A stretch of DNA of 64,000 bases from Pseudomonas sp. stari2 (GTDB lineage Bacteria; Pseudomonadota; Gammaproteobacteria; Pseudomonadales; Pseudomonadaceae), in the NCBI RefSeq assembly GCF_040760005.1, contig NZ_CP099760.1:1483501-1547500 (forward strand), read 5' to 3'. Below, one piece after another: positions 43,902-52,619 of the stretch. Below the pieces are notes generated by a model. It did no database searches. It was not told where the DNA came from and saw nothing but the letters and a program-made list of their open reading frames with translations. A program made the position numbers and the translations under genes. Every line of letters begins with the position of its first letter. The first letter of the stretch is position 1.

Positions 43902-44194
43902 GCGGCGCCGTGAAGCTTCAAGTTGCGATCGAAGCTCACGGCGAGCCCCTGACCGAACTCGTCCTGCGCCGTCCGACGGTGCAGGAGGTGCGAGCGATCA
44001 AGGCGCTGCCGTACAAGATCGACAAAAGCGAAGAGGTCAGCCTCGACATGGACGTGGCGGCCAAGTACATCGCCGTGTGCGCCGGCATACCGCCGTCGTC
44101 GGTCAACCAGCTGGACCTGGCTGACCTCAACGCGCTGAGCTGGGCCGTTGCGAGTTTTTTCATGAGTGCGGCGTCGGAGCCATCACCGACCTGA
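43898..44194 (+). CDS. Tail assembly chaperone (Mu gp41-like, zero-frame product)
   Basis: 98 aa, VELVLRRPTVQEVRAIK-like pattern (LTELVLRRPTVQEVRAIKAL), typical of tail-assembly chaperones before the tape measure. The zero frame ends FFMSAASEPSPT; a slippery site inside permits a longer product. Confidence 0.85.
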   Translation: MSGAVKLQVAIEAHGEPLTELVLRRPTVQEVRAIKALPYKIDKSEEVSLDMDVAAKYIAVCAGIPPSSVNQLDLADLNALSWAVASFFMSAASEPSPT

Positions 44195-44325
44195 TTTCGG
44201 TCGCCTATGACCTGGCCTGGTTCTGGAAGGTTGACCCCGAACAGATGATGGCCAGGCCACTGGATGTGCTTCGCGAATCGCTGGAGCACGCGCAACGGAT
44301 CAATGCGATGCAGCAGGTGCAGTGA
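43898..44325 (+). CDS. Frameshift product of the module 2 tail assembly chaperone
   Basis: The heptamer T-TTT-TTC at 44155-44161; after a -1 slip the reading continues HECGVGAITDLISVAYDLAW to a stop at 44323-44325 (MQQVQ), giving 88 + 54 = 142 aa. The -1 part has no start of its own and would otherwise be missed. The WFWKVDPEQMMARPLDVLRE segment is well conserved-looking protein. The tape measure ATG overlaps the stop (TGATG). Confidence 0.85.
44155..44161 (+). promoter_or_regulatory. -1 ribosomal frameshift site (module 2)
   Basis: T TTT TTC in the chaperone frame, X XXY YYZ form. Confidence 0.8.
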
Positions 44326-46310
44326 TGGCTAATACACAATTGAGCCTGATCCCGCAGAACTTCCCCGTCACGGTCAACATGCTCGTGGTGCTCAAGGGCG
44401 CCGAGAAAATGGAGGCCGAGATGAAGGGGCTGCGCGGCAAGGTCGCAGCATTCAAGAAAAGCATGGAAGAAAGCGGTCTCGAGCCGCTGGATGTCGCCGG
44501 ATTCATCTCCGAAGGTGGCCTGCTCAAGCCGTTCCAGGACGGCATCAAGAAAGCCATCGAGGCGCAGGATGCGCTGGCGAAAAAAGCCCGGGCGAACAAG
44601 GGGCTGAAAGTCCCCAAGGTTGTCCACGGCGAGACCTCGGCCAACCTCGAGAAATTCAACGAGGCGCTGGACAAGATTTCGCTGAATATCGGTCAGGCGC
44701 TGTTGCCGGCCGTCAACGGCATCGTCACGGCGCTGACGCCAGTGATCACTTCGGTTGGTCAGTTCGTTGCGAATAACCCGTACCTCGTCGAGGGACTGGC
44801 GGCAGCGGCGGTGGCCTTCACGGTCATGACAGTCGGTGCGATGGGGCTCGTCGCGGTGCTGGGGATCCTGACGTCACCGATTGGCCTGATTGCGGCGGCC
44901 ATTGCGGCGGCGGTAGCGCTGATCGTGATTGGCGCGCGACTGATTACCGATAACTGGGCGTCCATCAGCGGATTCTTCAGCGAGACCTGGCAGTCGGTCA
45001 GCGATGCAACCCATCGCGGTATCGACAAGGTTCAGAAAGGCTGGGACGAGATGGCAACGGACGCGCGGCTGAAATTCGACTCGATGCAAGCCTCGGCCAA
45101 ACAGAAGTGGGAAGAAATGAAGGCTGACGCCGTTGCCGGTGCCAGTCGTCTTGCAGAGGGCGCATCCGCACGCCTGGATGCATTCGGGGCGAAGATGGGC
45201 GAGCTGTGGGATTCCGCTGGCGTGGTCATCAAGGATTACTGGAACGACGCAGTCGCCGGTAGCGTTGCCGGTCTGGAGGCACTGAAGGCCAATCTGTACA
45301 CCTCGCCGAAGGCGAAACTGGCCGAGGTCTGGGGTGCGACTCAAACGGTGTTCAGCGAATTCTGGGACAGCGCGGCGGCCAAAGCTGCGACTGGCATGGA
45401 AGCACTGAAGACCAATCTGTACACATCGCCCAAGGCGAAACTGGGCGAAGTCTGGGATTCCACGCAAACGGTGTTCAGCGGATTCTGGAACCGTGCAGCC
45501 ACCAGCGCAACCACCGGTTGGGCCACGCTCAAGGCAACATTCGATGGCTCGCTGGCGGAGAGATTTTCCGGCGTGTGGGGTTCGGCTCTGGGGATGTTCA
45601 CCGGTGTGCTGGACAACATGAAAGCCACCGCTTCAGCCGGGTGGGAGCAACTGAAATCAACGTTTTCATGGTCGCCGTTTGCGCTGATTCAAAGTAACTG
45701 GCACCCGCTGGGTGAGGTCTTTTCCGCGCTCTGGGATGTGTTGCGGGCGAGTGCGTTGACGCTGAAAAGCGAGTTCCAGAACCTGTTCAACTTCTCGCCG
45801 ATGGAATCGGCGATGGCGCAGTGGGATGGTTTGAAGGGTTACTTTTCCGGTTTGTGGGCATCGTTGACCACGGATGCACTAGCGGTCGCGAACGCCTTCG
45901 GCACATTGTTCAGTCAATCGCCGATGGAGTCGATCAAGCAAGCCTGGGAGCCGATCCTCGGGTGGTTCAGCGAACTGTGGGCAAAACTGCAAAGTGTCGT
46001 CGCACCGATCCGGGAATTGCTCAATGGCAATTTTTCCGGCGTTGTGGCGACGATCACCGGGCAATCCCCGGCGGCCGCTTCCGGTTCGTCAGCAATGGCC
46101 AGTCCGTTGCCGCAATCCTCCAGCGCCCTGATCCAGCAAAGCGCCGCCAACAACCGCACGCAACTCGAAGGTGGCCTGACGGTTCGCTTCGAAAATGCAC
46201 CGGCGGGGCTGCGCACCGATCAACCGCAAACCAATCAACCGGGGCTGGCGCTCAGTTCGCGCATCGGCTATCGCTCGCTGTCCATGGGAGGTTCCAATGA
46301 ACTGGCGTGA
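44325..46310 (+). CDS. Tail tape measure protein (Mu gp42-like, module 2)
   Basis: 661 aa from ATG 44325. N-terminal coiled-coil-like region, two transmembrane-like stretches (LAAAAVAFTVMTVGAMGLVA; SPIGLIAAAIAAAVALIVIG), then a run of Trp-containing repeats with about 41-residue spacing (ALKANLYTSPKAKLAEVW and ALKTNLYTSPKAKLGEVW are near-identical). Repeats continue in more divergent form to about residue 560. Shorter than the module 1 tape (816 aa), implying a shorter tail. Overlaps gpN by 14 bp. Confidence 0.9.
   Translation: MANTQLSLIPQNFPVTVNMLVVLKGAEKMEAEMKGLRGKVAAFKKSMEESGLEPLDVAGFISEGGLLKPFQDGIKKAIEAQDALAKKARANKGLKVPKVVHGETSANLEKFNEALDKISLNIGQALLPAVNGIVTALTPVITSVGQFVANNPYLVEGLAAAAVAFTVMTVGAMGLVAVLGILTSPIGLIAAAIAAAVALIVIGARLITDNWASISGFFSETWQSVSDATHRGIDKVQKGWDEMATDARLKFDSMQASAKQKWEEMKADAVAGASRLAEGASARLDAFGAKMGELWDSAGVVIKDYWNDAVAGSVAGLEALKANLYTSPKAKLAEVWGATQTVFSEFWDSAAAKAATGMEALKTNLYTSPKAKLGEVWDSTQTVFSGFWNRAATSATTGWATLKATFDGSLAERFSGVWGSALGMFTGVLDNMKATASAGWEQLKSTFSWSPFALIQSNWHPLGEVFSALWDVLRASALTLKSEFQNLFNFSPMESAMAQWDGLKGYFSGLWASLTTDALAVANAFGTLFSQSPMESIKQAWEPILGWFSELWAKLQSVVAPIRELLNGNFSGVVATITGQSPAAASGSSAMASPLPQSSSALIQQSAANNRTQLEGGLTVRFENAPAGLRTDQPQTNQPGLALSSRIGYRSLSMGGSNELA
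45279..45524 (+). repeat. Tandem 123-bp repeat inside the module 2 tape measure gene
   Basis: Two adjacent, highly similar 123-bp units beginning GCACTGAAG (45279 and 45402) encode 41-residue units; weaker copies follow. Confidence 0.75.
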
Positions 46311-47532
46311 TCGTTTGTTGCCGGCATCCTTTCGCGGTGTCGGCTTCTGGATCGACCAGGCGAAAACCCCGGTCGGTCGCAAGGGGCAGTTGCATGAGTA
46401 TCCGCAACGGGACCTGCCGTTTTTCGAGGATCTCGGCCAGCAGGCCAAGACTCACGACCTGACGGCGTTCATCATCGGTGCCGATTGCCTGGAGCAGCGC
46501 GACAAGCTGCTCCAGGCCCTGGAGCAGGGCAGCGGCGAACTGGTGCACCCGTGGCTGGGCCGCTTGCAGGTCAAGGTCGGCGAGTGCGACATGACCCACA
46601 CCCGCCAGGACGGCGGGATGGTGACCTTCACCCTGAAGTTCTACCCGGACCGGCCGCTGCCGTTTCCGACGGCGACGGTCAGCACGCAAAAAGTCCTGCT
46701 GATCAAGGCCGACGGTTTGCTCGGCTCGGCGGTGGCACGCTTCGAACAGGCGATGACCCTGATCAAGGCGGCACGGATCGGTATCACCAATCTGCGCAAC
46801 AGCCTCACCGGCGTCTACGACGTGATCAAGGAACAGCTCAAACCGCTGATCGCGCAATACAAGCAGATCACCGAACTGGTCAGGGCCGTCAAGGAACTGC
46901 CCAAGGAAGTGGCAGCGGAGTTCAAGGGCTTGCTCGGCGATATCAAAGAGCTGAAGGAGTTCGCGAAGGAGGGCTACCGTGGCGTGATTGCCGACGTGTC
47001 CCAACAACTCGAAGCCATCCGCAAGGCCGACGCACCGAAAATCACCACCGGCAAGGACACCAACGCCGCCGCGCAAGCGATGGCCAACCTGGTGCAGGAC
47101 ACCCTGATCGTCAAAGTGGCGCAATGGGTTGCCTCGATGCCAGTGGCGTCGAAGCCGGTGAAATTGAACTCGACACCTTCGCTGGATCAGCAATCGAAGC
47201 AACCGATCACCCGTCAGGAAGTGCCGGTCACCGATGATCTGCAGGCACTGCAAAAAGAGTTGACCGAAGCGCTTTCCCAGGCCCAGGACAAGGCCGACCC
47301 CGCGCATTACCAGGCCATCGCCGATGTGAAGGAAGCGCTGATCGCGCACCTCAAGGCAGTGGCTTCGTCCGGTGTGCGCCTGGTCAGCAAAACCTTCCAG
47401 GAAACTTTCCCGGCAGTGGTCGTGGCCTACAAGCAGTTTGGCGATGCCACTCGGGTGACCGAGGTCATTCAGCGCAACGGTCTGTCTCATCCGGGGTATT
47501 CACCCAACGAAGTGAAAGTCTCCGGGGAGTGA
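46297..47532 (+). CDS. DNA circularisation N-like tail/baseplate protein (Mu gpN)
   Basis: 411 aa from ATG 46297 (GGGAGG upstream). MNWRDRLLPASFRGVGFWID and FIIGADCLEQRDKLLQALEQ, then WLGRLQVKVGECDMTHTRQD, are typical of the family annotated as DNA circulation protein, which in tails is a baseplate hub/adaptor. Long helical C-terminus. Confidence 0.9.
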   Translation: MNWRDRLLPASFRGVGFWIDQAKTPVGRKGQLHEYPQRDLPFFEDLGQQAKTHDLTAFIIGADCLEQRDKLLQALEQGSGELVHPWLGRLQVKVGECDMTHTRQDGGMVTFTLKFYPDRPLPFPTATVSTQKVLLIKADGLLGSAVARFEQAMTLIKAARIGITNLRNSLTGVYDVIKEQLKPLIAQYKQITELVRAVKELPKEVAAEFKGLLGDIKELKEFAKEGYRGVIADVSQQLEAIRKADAPKITTGKDTNAAAQAMANLVQDTLIVKVAQWVASMPVASKPVKLNSTPSLDQQSKQPITRQEVPVTDDLQALQKELTEALSQAQDKADPAHYQAIADVKEALIAHLKAVASSGVRLVSKTFQETFPAVVVAYKQFGDATRVTEVIQRNGLSHPGYSPNEVKVSGE

Positions 47533-47535
47533 GCC

Positions 47536-48579
47536 ATGAGCGAGACTGACAACCGCGTGACGCTGACCGTCGGCGACATGGAATACGGCGGCTGGAAAAG
47601 CGTGCAGATCACCGCGGACCTGGAGCGCCAGTTCCGCACCTTCAAACTCGACATCACCTGGCAATGGCCGGGGCAGACGGTGGATCAGCGGATCAAGGCC
47701 GGAGACCCGTGCGAAGTGCGGATCGGCAAGGACCTGGTGCTCACCGGTTATGTGTTCAAGGCCCCGATCAGCTATGACGGGCGGCAGATCAGCCTGAGCA
47801 TCGAGGGCAGCTCCAAGACTCAGGATCTGGTGGATTGTGCGGCGCGAAACAACCCTGGCCAATGGCAGGATCAGTCACTGTTGAACATCGTCCAGGCTCT
47901 GGCCATGGAGTACGCGTTGATGGTGGTCAATGAAATTCCCGAGACTGCACGCCTGAGCAAACACACGATCGTGCCGGGTGAAACGGCGTTTCAGTCGATC
48001 GACCGTTTGCTCTCCCTGTACCGGGTGTTTTCCACCGATGACGCCGAAGGCCGGCTGGTACTCGCCAGACCCGGCAGTGGCGGCCGCGCCAGCGATGCAC
48101 TGGAGCTGGGCAAGAACATTCTCTCGGCCAATGCGCCGATGGATTTCAGCCAGGTGTTTTCCGAATACCGGGTGATCGGCCAGCAGAAGGGCAACGACAA
48201 GAAAAGCGGGGCGGCGTCCAGCGAAGTGGAATCGACGGCGGCCGACCTGAGCTTCAAACGCCGACGTACCACGATCATCAACGAAGGCTCGCAACTGACG
48301 TTCGAACTGGCCCAGCAACGGGCCCAATGGGAGAGCGCGACGCGCATGGGCCGTGCGCTGACCACTACCTATCAGGTACAGGGCTGGCGTCAGTCCAACG
48401 GTGATCTGTGGCGTCACAACACTTTGGTGCGGGTCAAGGATCCGGTGCTTGGCTTCGATGAAGACATGCTGATTTCCAAGGTGACGTATTCGCTGTCGGC
48501 GCAAGGTTCGGTGACCACCCTGCAAGTGGCGCCGCCGCATACCTTCGACGCGAACCCGACGCCCCCGAAAAAGACCTGA
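47536..48579 (+). CDS. Mu gpP-like baseplate hub protein
   Basis: 347 aa. GWKSVQITADLERQFRTFKL, AGDPCEVRIGKDLVLTGYVF and the C-terminal DPVLGFDEDMLISKVTYSLS match the Mu gpP/gpD-like hub family. Three bases after gpN. Confidence 0.9.
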   Translation: MSETDNRVTLTVGDMEYGGWKSVQITADLERQFRTFKLDITWQWPGQTVDQRIKAGDPCEVRIGKDLVLTGYVFKAPISYDGRQISLSIEGSSKTQDLVDCAARNNPGQWQDQSLLNIVQALAMEYALMVVNEIPETARLSKHTIVPGETAFQSIDRLLSLYRVFSTDDAEGRLVLARPGSGGRASDALELGKNILSANAPMDFSQVFSEYRVIGQQKGNDKKSGAASSEVESTAADLSFKRRRTTIINEGSQLTFELAQQRAQWESATRMGRALTTTYQVQGWRQSNGDLWRHNTLVRVKDPVLGFDEDMLISKVTYSLSAQGSVTTLQVAPPHTFDANPTPPKKT

Positions 48580-48608
48580 GCCCGACACCGTCCTCCAAGG
48601 AAAACCCT

Positions 48609-49118
48609 ATGAGCCTACTGACACGCCTGCTGGCGCGCGGCACTGTCGTGCTCGCCAGTTCGACCTCCAAGTTGCAATCGCTGCAAATGCGCCTCACCGC
48701 CGGTGAAGTGAACGACGACATGGAGCACTTCGAACCCTACGGTTTCACCAGCCATCCGCTGGCCGGCGCCGAGGGTGTCGTCACGTTCCTCGGCGGCGAC
48801 CGTTCCCACGCCATCGCGCTGGTGGTCGCTGACCGCCGTTATCGCCTGCAATCGCTGGCGGCCGGCGAAGTGGCGATCTACACCGACGAAGGCGACAAGA
48901 TTCACTTCAAGCGCGGGCGGATCATCGACATCGAAACCTCCACCCTCAACATTCGCGCCAGCACCGCCGTGAACTTCGACACACCGCTGATCAACCAGAC
49001 CGGCAAGATCGTTTCCCAAGGTGATCAGGTGGCCGCTGGCGTCAGCCAGATCAAGCACGTACATGGCGGCGTGCAGGGCGGCAGCGGCCAGACCGGTGTG
49101 CCGGCGGGAGGTCAGTGA
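48609..49118 (+). CDS. Baseplate spike protein (Mu gp45-like)
   Basis: 169 aa, Mu gp45 family: LLARGTVVLASSTSKLQSLQ, YGFTSHPLAGAEGVVTFLGG and a C-terminal beta-helix with VKHVHGG-like KHVHGGVQGGSGQTG, whose histidines commonly bind an iron ion at the spike tip. Membrane-piercing spike of the second tail. Overlaps gp46 by one base. Confidence 0.9.
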   Translation: MSLLTRLLARGTVVLASSTSKLQSLQMRLTAGEVNDDMEHFEPYGFTSHPLAGAEGVVTFLGGDRSHAIALVVADRRYRLQSLAAGEVAIYTDEGDKIHFKRGRIIDIETSTLNIRASTAVNFDTPLINQTGKIVSQGDQVAAGVSQIKHVHGGVQGGSGQTGVPAGGQ

Positions 49119-49516
49119 TGCTCTTCAGTCAGAACCTTCACGCCGCGCTGACCCGTGCGGTGCTGATCAGCCTGTTCACCTGGCGCCGTGCGGCCGACGA
49201 CGATGCCCTCGACGACGAGGAGCGTTACGGCTGGTGGGGCGACACCTTTCCAACCGTGGCCGATGACCGCATCGGCTCGCGGCTGTGGCTGCTGCGCCGG
49301 GTCAAGCTGACCCGGCAGACCCAGATGGACGCCGAGTTCTATGCCCGCGAAGCCCTGCAATGGCTGATCGACGACGGGCATTGCAGCGCCATCGACATCA
49401 TCAGCGAACGCCTCGACGCCCAGCGCCTGAACCTGCGTACGGTCCTGACCCTGGCCGACGGCGAACGCCTGGACATCAACCCCGATAACAGTTGGCAGGT
49501 GATCTATGCCGTTTGA
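49118..49516 (+). CDS. Mu gp46-like baseplate wedge protein
   Basis: 132 aa from ATG 49118 (TGATG overlap with gp45). RYGWWGDTFPTVADDRIGSR and RVKLTRQTQMDAEFYAREAL are typical of gp46, the gp25/W counterpart. Overlaps gp47 by 11 bp. Confidence 0.9.
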   Translation: MLFSQNLHAALTRAVLISLFTWRRAADDDALDDEERYGWWGDTFPTVADDRIGSRLWLLRRVKLTRQTQMDAEFYAREALQWLIDDGHCSAIDIISERLDAQRLNLRTVLTLADGERLDINPDNSWQVIYAV

Positions 49517-50552
49517 AACCCCTTCGCTGCCGGTGCTGATCAAGCGCACCCAAAGCGACCTGGCCGGCGATTCGCTGCGCCAGTCCGATGCGCAAGTCCT
49601 GGCCCGCACCGTCGGTGGTGCCGCTTACGGTCTGTATGGCTACCTTGACTGGATTGCCGAGCAGATCCTGCCCGACACCGCCGACGAATCGACTCTGGAA
49701 CGCATCGCCGCGCTGCGCCTTAACCAGCCGCGCAAACCGGCGCAAGTCGCCACCGGCAGCGTCAGTTTTACTGCCACTGCGGGTGCGGTTCTGGACGTCG
49801 ATACGCTGCTGCAATCGAGCGATGGCCGTACCTACAAAGTCACCACCGCGCGCACCACCGTCAATGGCAGTAACACCACCACCATCGCGGCGCTGGAGGC
49901 CGGCAGCCTCGGCAACGCCGACGCCGGACTGGCGCTGACCCCGGTGCAACCGGTTGCCGGCGTGGTCGGCAACAGTTTCGTGGTGCTGGCGCCGGGCCTG
50001 AGCGGCGGCGTGGCGCGGGAGAGTCTGGAGTCGCTGCGTTCGCGGGTGATCCGTTCCTATCGCGTCATCCCCCATGGCGGTTCAGCCAGCGACTATGAAA
50101 CCTGGGCGCTGGAAGTGCCGGGTGTTACTCGCGCCTGGTGCCGGGGCGGTCTGCTCGGGCCGGGCACCGTGACGGTGTTCATCATGCGTGATGAAGATCC
50201 GCAACCGGTGCCCAACGACGAGCAACTGGCGGAAGTCCAGAACTACATCGAACCGCTGCGACCGGTGACGGCGGAAGTGCATGTGCAGCGACCGATTCAA
50301 GTGCCGGTGGTGTACCGCTTCAAGAGCGTCAACCCGGACACCACCGCCGTGCGCGCCGCCGTTGAAGCGCAGCTGCGCGACCTGCACAACCGTGAAGCCG
50401 ATTTGGGTGTGCCGTTGCTGATCAGCCATATCCGCGAAGCCATCAGCAGCGCCGGCGGTGAGTACGATCACACCTTGACCGCGCCGACCGCTGACGTGCC
50501 TGCCGGTCAAAGCGAACTGCTCACCTTCGGAGGTTGCGTATGGGGGGCATAA
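49506..50552 (+). CDS. Baseplate J-like protein (Mu gp47)
   Basis: 348 aa. FETPSLPVLIKRTQSDLAGD start, LDWIAEQILPDTADESTLER, and YRVIPHGGSASDYETWALEV are hallmark Baseplate_J/gp47 segments. Overlaps gp48 by 13 bp. Confidence 0.92.
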   Translation: MPFETPSLPVLIKRTQSDLAGDSLRQSDAQVLARTVGGAAYGLYGYLDWIAEQILPDTADESTLERIAALRLNQPRKPAQVATGSVSFTATAGAVLDVDTLLQSSDGRTYKVTTARTTVNGSNTTTIAALEAGSLGNADAGLALTPVQPVAGVVGNSFVVLAPGLSGGVARESLESLRSRVIRSYRVIPHGGSASDYETWALEVPGVTRAWCRGGLLGPGTVTVFIMRDEDPQPVPNDEQLAEVQNYIEPLRPVTAEVHVQRPIQVPVVYRFKSVNPDTTAVRAAVEAQLRDLHNREADLGVPLLISHIREAISSAGGEYDHTLTAPTADVPAGQSELLTFGGCVWGA

Positions 50553-51139
50553 GATCCGCCGCGCAATATCAGGCGCAGCTTCGCGCACTGCTGCCCAGCG
50601 GCCCGGCGTGGGACCCGGAGCGGGTGCCGGAACTTGATGAAGTGCTGCAGGGCGTCGCCGTCGAACTGGCGCGCCTCGACGCCCGCGCCGCCGACCTGCT
50701 CAACGAGATGGACCCGGCCGGCGTCAGCGAACTGGTGCCGGACTGGGAACAGGTGATGAACCTGCCCGACCCGTGCCTCGGCGCCACACCGCTGTTTGAC
50801 GACCGTCGCCTCGCCGTGCGCCGCCGCTTGCTCGCGGTCGGCAGCCAGGCCGTCGGCTATTACCTGGAAATCGCCAAAAGCCAGGGTTATCCCAACGCCA
50901 CCATCACCGAACTCGAAGCCCCGCGAATGGGCCGCTCGCGCTTCGGTGCGGCGCATTGGGGCACCTGGGAAGCGCAGTTCATGTGGACGCTGAACACCGG
51001 CGGCCGCTTGCTGCTCGGCCGGCGTTTCGGCGCGAGTTACTGGGGCGAGCGCTTCGGCGTGAATCCGGGCTCGGCGCTCGAGTGCCTGATTCATCGGGCG
51101 GCGCCGGCGCATACCAAGGTGCATATCAACTATGACTAG
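50540..51139 (+). CDS. Mu gp48-like tail protein (DUF2313)
   Basis: 199 aa. The ATG at 50540 lies 7 bases after GGAGG. AQYQAQLRALLPSGPAWDPE near the start and ERFGVNPGSALECLIHRAAP at the end match gp48 (gpI counterpart), the fibre-bearing arm of the baseplate. Immediately followed by the fibre array. Confidence 0.9.
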   Translation: MGGIRSAAQYQAQLRALLPSGPAWDPERVPELDEVLQGVAVELARLDARAADLLNEMDPAGVSELVPDWEQVMNLPDPCLGATPLFDDRRLAVRRRLLAVGSQAVGYYLEIAKSQGYPNATITELEAPRMGRSRFGAAHWGTWEAQFMWTLNTGGRLLLGRRFGASYWGERFGVNPGSALECLIHRAAPAHTKVHINYD

Positions 51140-51153
51140 GAAGGAGTGACGGG

Positions 51154-52089
51154 ATGGATTACCCGAGAAGTGTGCCCAGCTCCGGGCTGGTGGACGGACG
51201 TTTTGTCGATGAAAACCCGTTGACCGGAACGCCGGGTTCGCTGATTCCCGCAACCTGGGGAAACGGCGTGACCGAGGAATTGCTGAACGTGATCCGCGCG
51301 GCGGGGCTGGTGCCCTCGGAAAGTGAGTCGGACCAACTGCTCAAGTCGCTCAAGAGTGTTCTGTCACAGGATGCGCTGCCGTTCGCCGCGCTGGCGTTTC
51401 CAACCGTGGCCACGGCCGACGGACGTATTGCGGTCAGTGCCGCGAGCGCTTCCGCTGGCGGCACCGTGTCGGTGCCGGGCGGTGTGCTGGTCAGCCTCTG
51501 CGAGGAAGTCAGCGCCGGCATGACAGCCCGGCCGCGCGGGTTGCTCACCTCCGCGTGGGCTTCGCCCGTGCTGGATATCAACAGCACCTATTTTCTGCGG
51601 ATGCAGGTACGCAACGGCGCGCTGGTCTGTTACACGCAAAAAGGCCTCGATACCGATGTGATCCCTGCGGCGATGAAAGCGGGAACCGGCAGCAGTGGCG
51701 GTGGTTTCGACTCCACCTGCATCGACATGTTGGTGGCCAGAGTGGTGACCGCCGGTGCCGGGACTTTACCCAAGCTCACGCTGCTGGCGAACAAGGCCCG
51801 GTTGGAGGCGATCGGTGTCTGGTCCGGTGCCAATGGCAACTACTCAGTTGCCTTGAACTGGGCACGCAAACCTCGTGCGTACATGGCTGGGATCAGCGAT
51901 TTTGATGACAACGTCAAAACTGACTATGGCGTGATCAGTGAGGAAATCGGGGTCAACTTCGGCGGTGTCCAGATCATGCCTGAGGGAGGCTTCACTGATC
52001 GTTACACGGCGCGTGTGGCGATCACTGCGTGGTCACAGAACCTGACCACTTCGGGCCGGATAAACGCTCGCGTCAGATGGGAGGTTTGA
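51154..52089 (+). CDS. Module 2 tail fibre, cassette 1
   Basis: 311 aa, ATG start with AGGAAGGAG. The first about 70 residues are the array's shared anchor (MDYPRSVPSSGLVDGRFVDE, then PGSLIPATWGNGVTEELL). The rest (YFLRMQVRNGALVCYTQKGL; GVWSGANGNYSVALNWARKP) is unique to this copy and ends with beta-rich ARVAITAWSQNLTTSGRINA, consistent with a receptor-binding tip. Paired with the chaperone 2 bp downstream. Confidence 0.85.
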   Translation: MDYPRSVPSSGLVDGRFVDENPLTGTPGSLIPATWGNGVTEELLNVIRAAGLVPSESESDQLLKSLKSVLSQDALPFAALAFPTVATADGRIAVSAASASAGGTVSVPGGVLVSLCEEVSAGMTARPRGLLTSAWASPVLDINSTYFLRMQVRNGALVCYTQKGLDTDVIPAAMKAGTGSSGGGFDSTCIDMLVARVVTAGAGTLPKLTLLANKARLEAIGVWSGANGNYSVALNWARKPRAYMAGISDFDDNVKTDYGVISEEIGVNFGGVQIMPEGGFTDRYTARVAITAWSQNLTTSGRINARVRWEV

Positions 52090-52091
52090 GG

Positions 52092-52481
52092 ATGAAGGCC
52101 ATTATCGAAAATGGAGAGGTGACGGCGCTGGTGACGGGCGATGTCGATTGCGGCATTGCGGTGCCGGTCGGCCTCCCGGTTTCCACAGGCTGGCTGTACG
52201 ACAACGAGCGTTTCAGCGCGCCGCCGCAGGTGGATGCCGCATCGGACGTGCAAGCCGAGGCACAGCGTCAATGGCGCACGAAAGAACTCACGGGCACTGA
52301 CTGGCTGGTGACCCGTCATCGCGACGAACTGGATGTCGGGGCGCAACCCTCGCTGAGCAGCAAGCAATTCTCGAAACTGCAGGCTTATCGCCAGGCCCTG
52401 CGCGATCTTCCTGCCAGCAGCGCAACCCTGGACGACTCGGCGCGCCCTCAGCCACCGAAGTGGCTTGCACGACTGTCTTGA
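52092..52481 (+). CDS. Fibre assembly chaperone, cassette 1
   Basis: 129 aa from ATG 52092 (GAGG upstream). N-terminal MKAIIENGEVTALVTGDVDC, C-terminal WLVTRHRDELDVGAQPSLSS followed by LQAYRQALRDLP: tail-fibre-assembly family. Confidence 0.88.
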   Translation: MKAIIENGEVTALVTGDVDCGIAVPVGLPVSTGWLYDNERFSAPPQVDAASDVQAEAQRQWRTKELTGTDWLVTRHRDELDVGAQPSLSSKQFSKLQAYRQALRDLPASSATLDDSARPQPPKWLARLS

Positions 52482-52526
52482 TGAGCAATGCAGGCCAGGA
52501 ACAATCATGAGTTCACCTCATATCTG

Positions 52527-52553
52527 ACGCCTGCCCTCCGCAGGCGTTTTTTT
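52527..52553 (+). terminator. Intrinsic terminator between fibre cassettes 1 and 2
   Basis: ACGCCTGC / GCAGGCGT stem with 4-base loop, eight T residues, then a run of G residues. Confidence 0.85.
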
Positions 52554-52619
52554 TGGGGGGGGGGCGCAATCCAAAGTCCCGTCGCCGGACTATCAGTTTC
52601 TAACTCAAGGATACAAACA

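Noticed and set aside
52540..52565. Frameshift or assembly error at the T8-G10 homopolymers
   Set aside because: The run lies in the intergenic terminator between cassettes; both flanking genes are intact, so no coding consequence, although its exact length may be uncertain.
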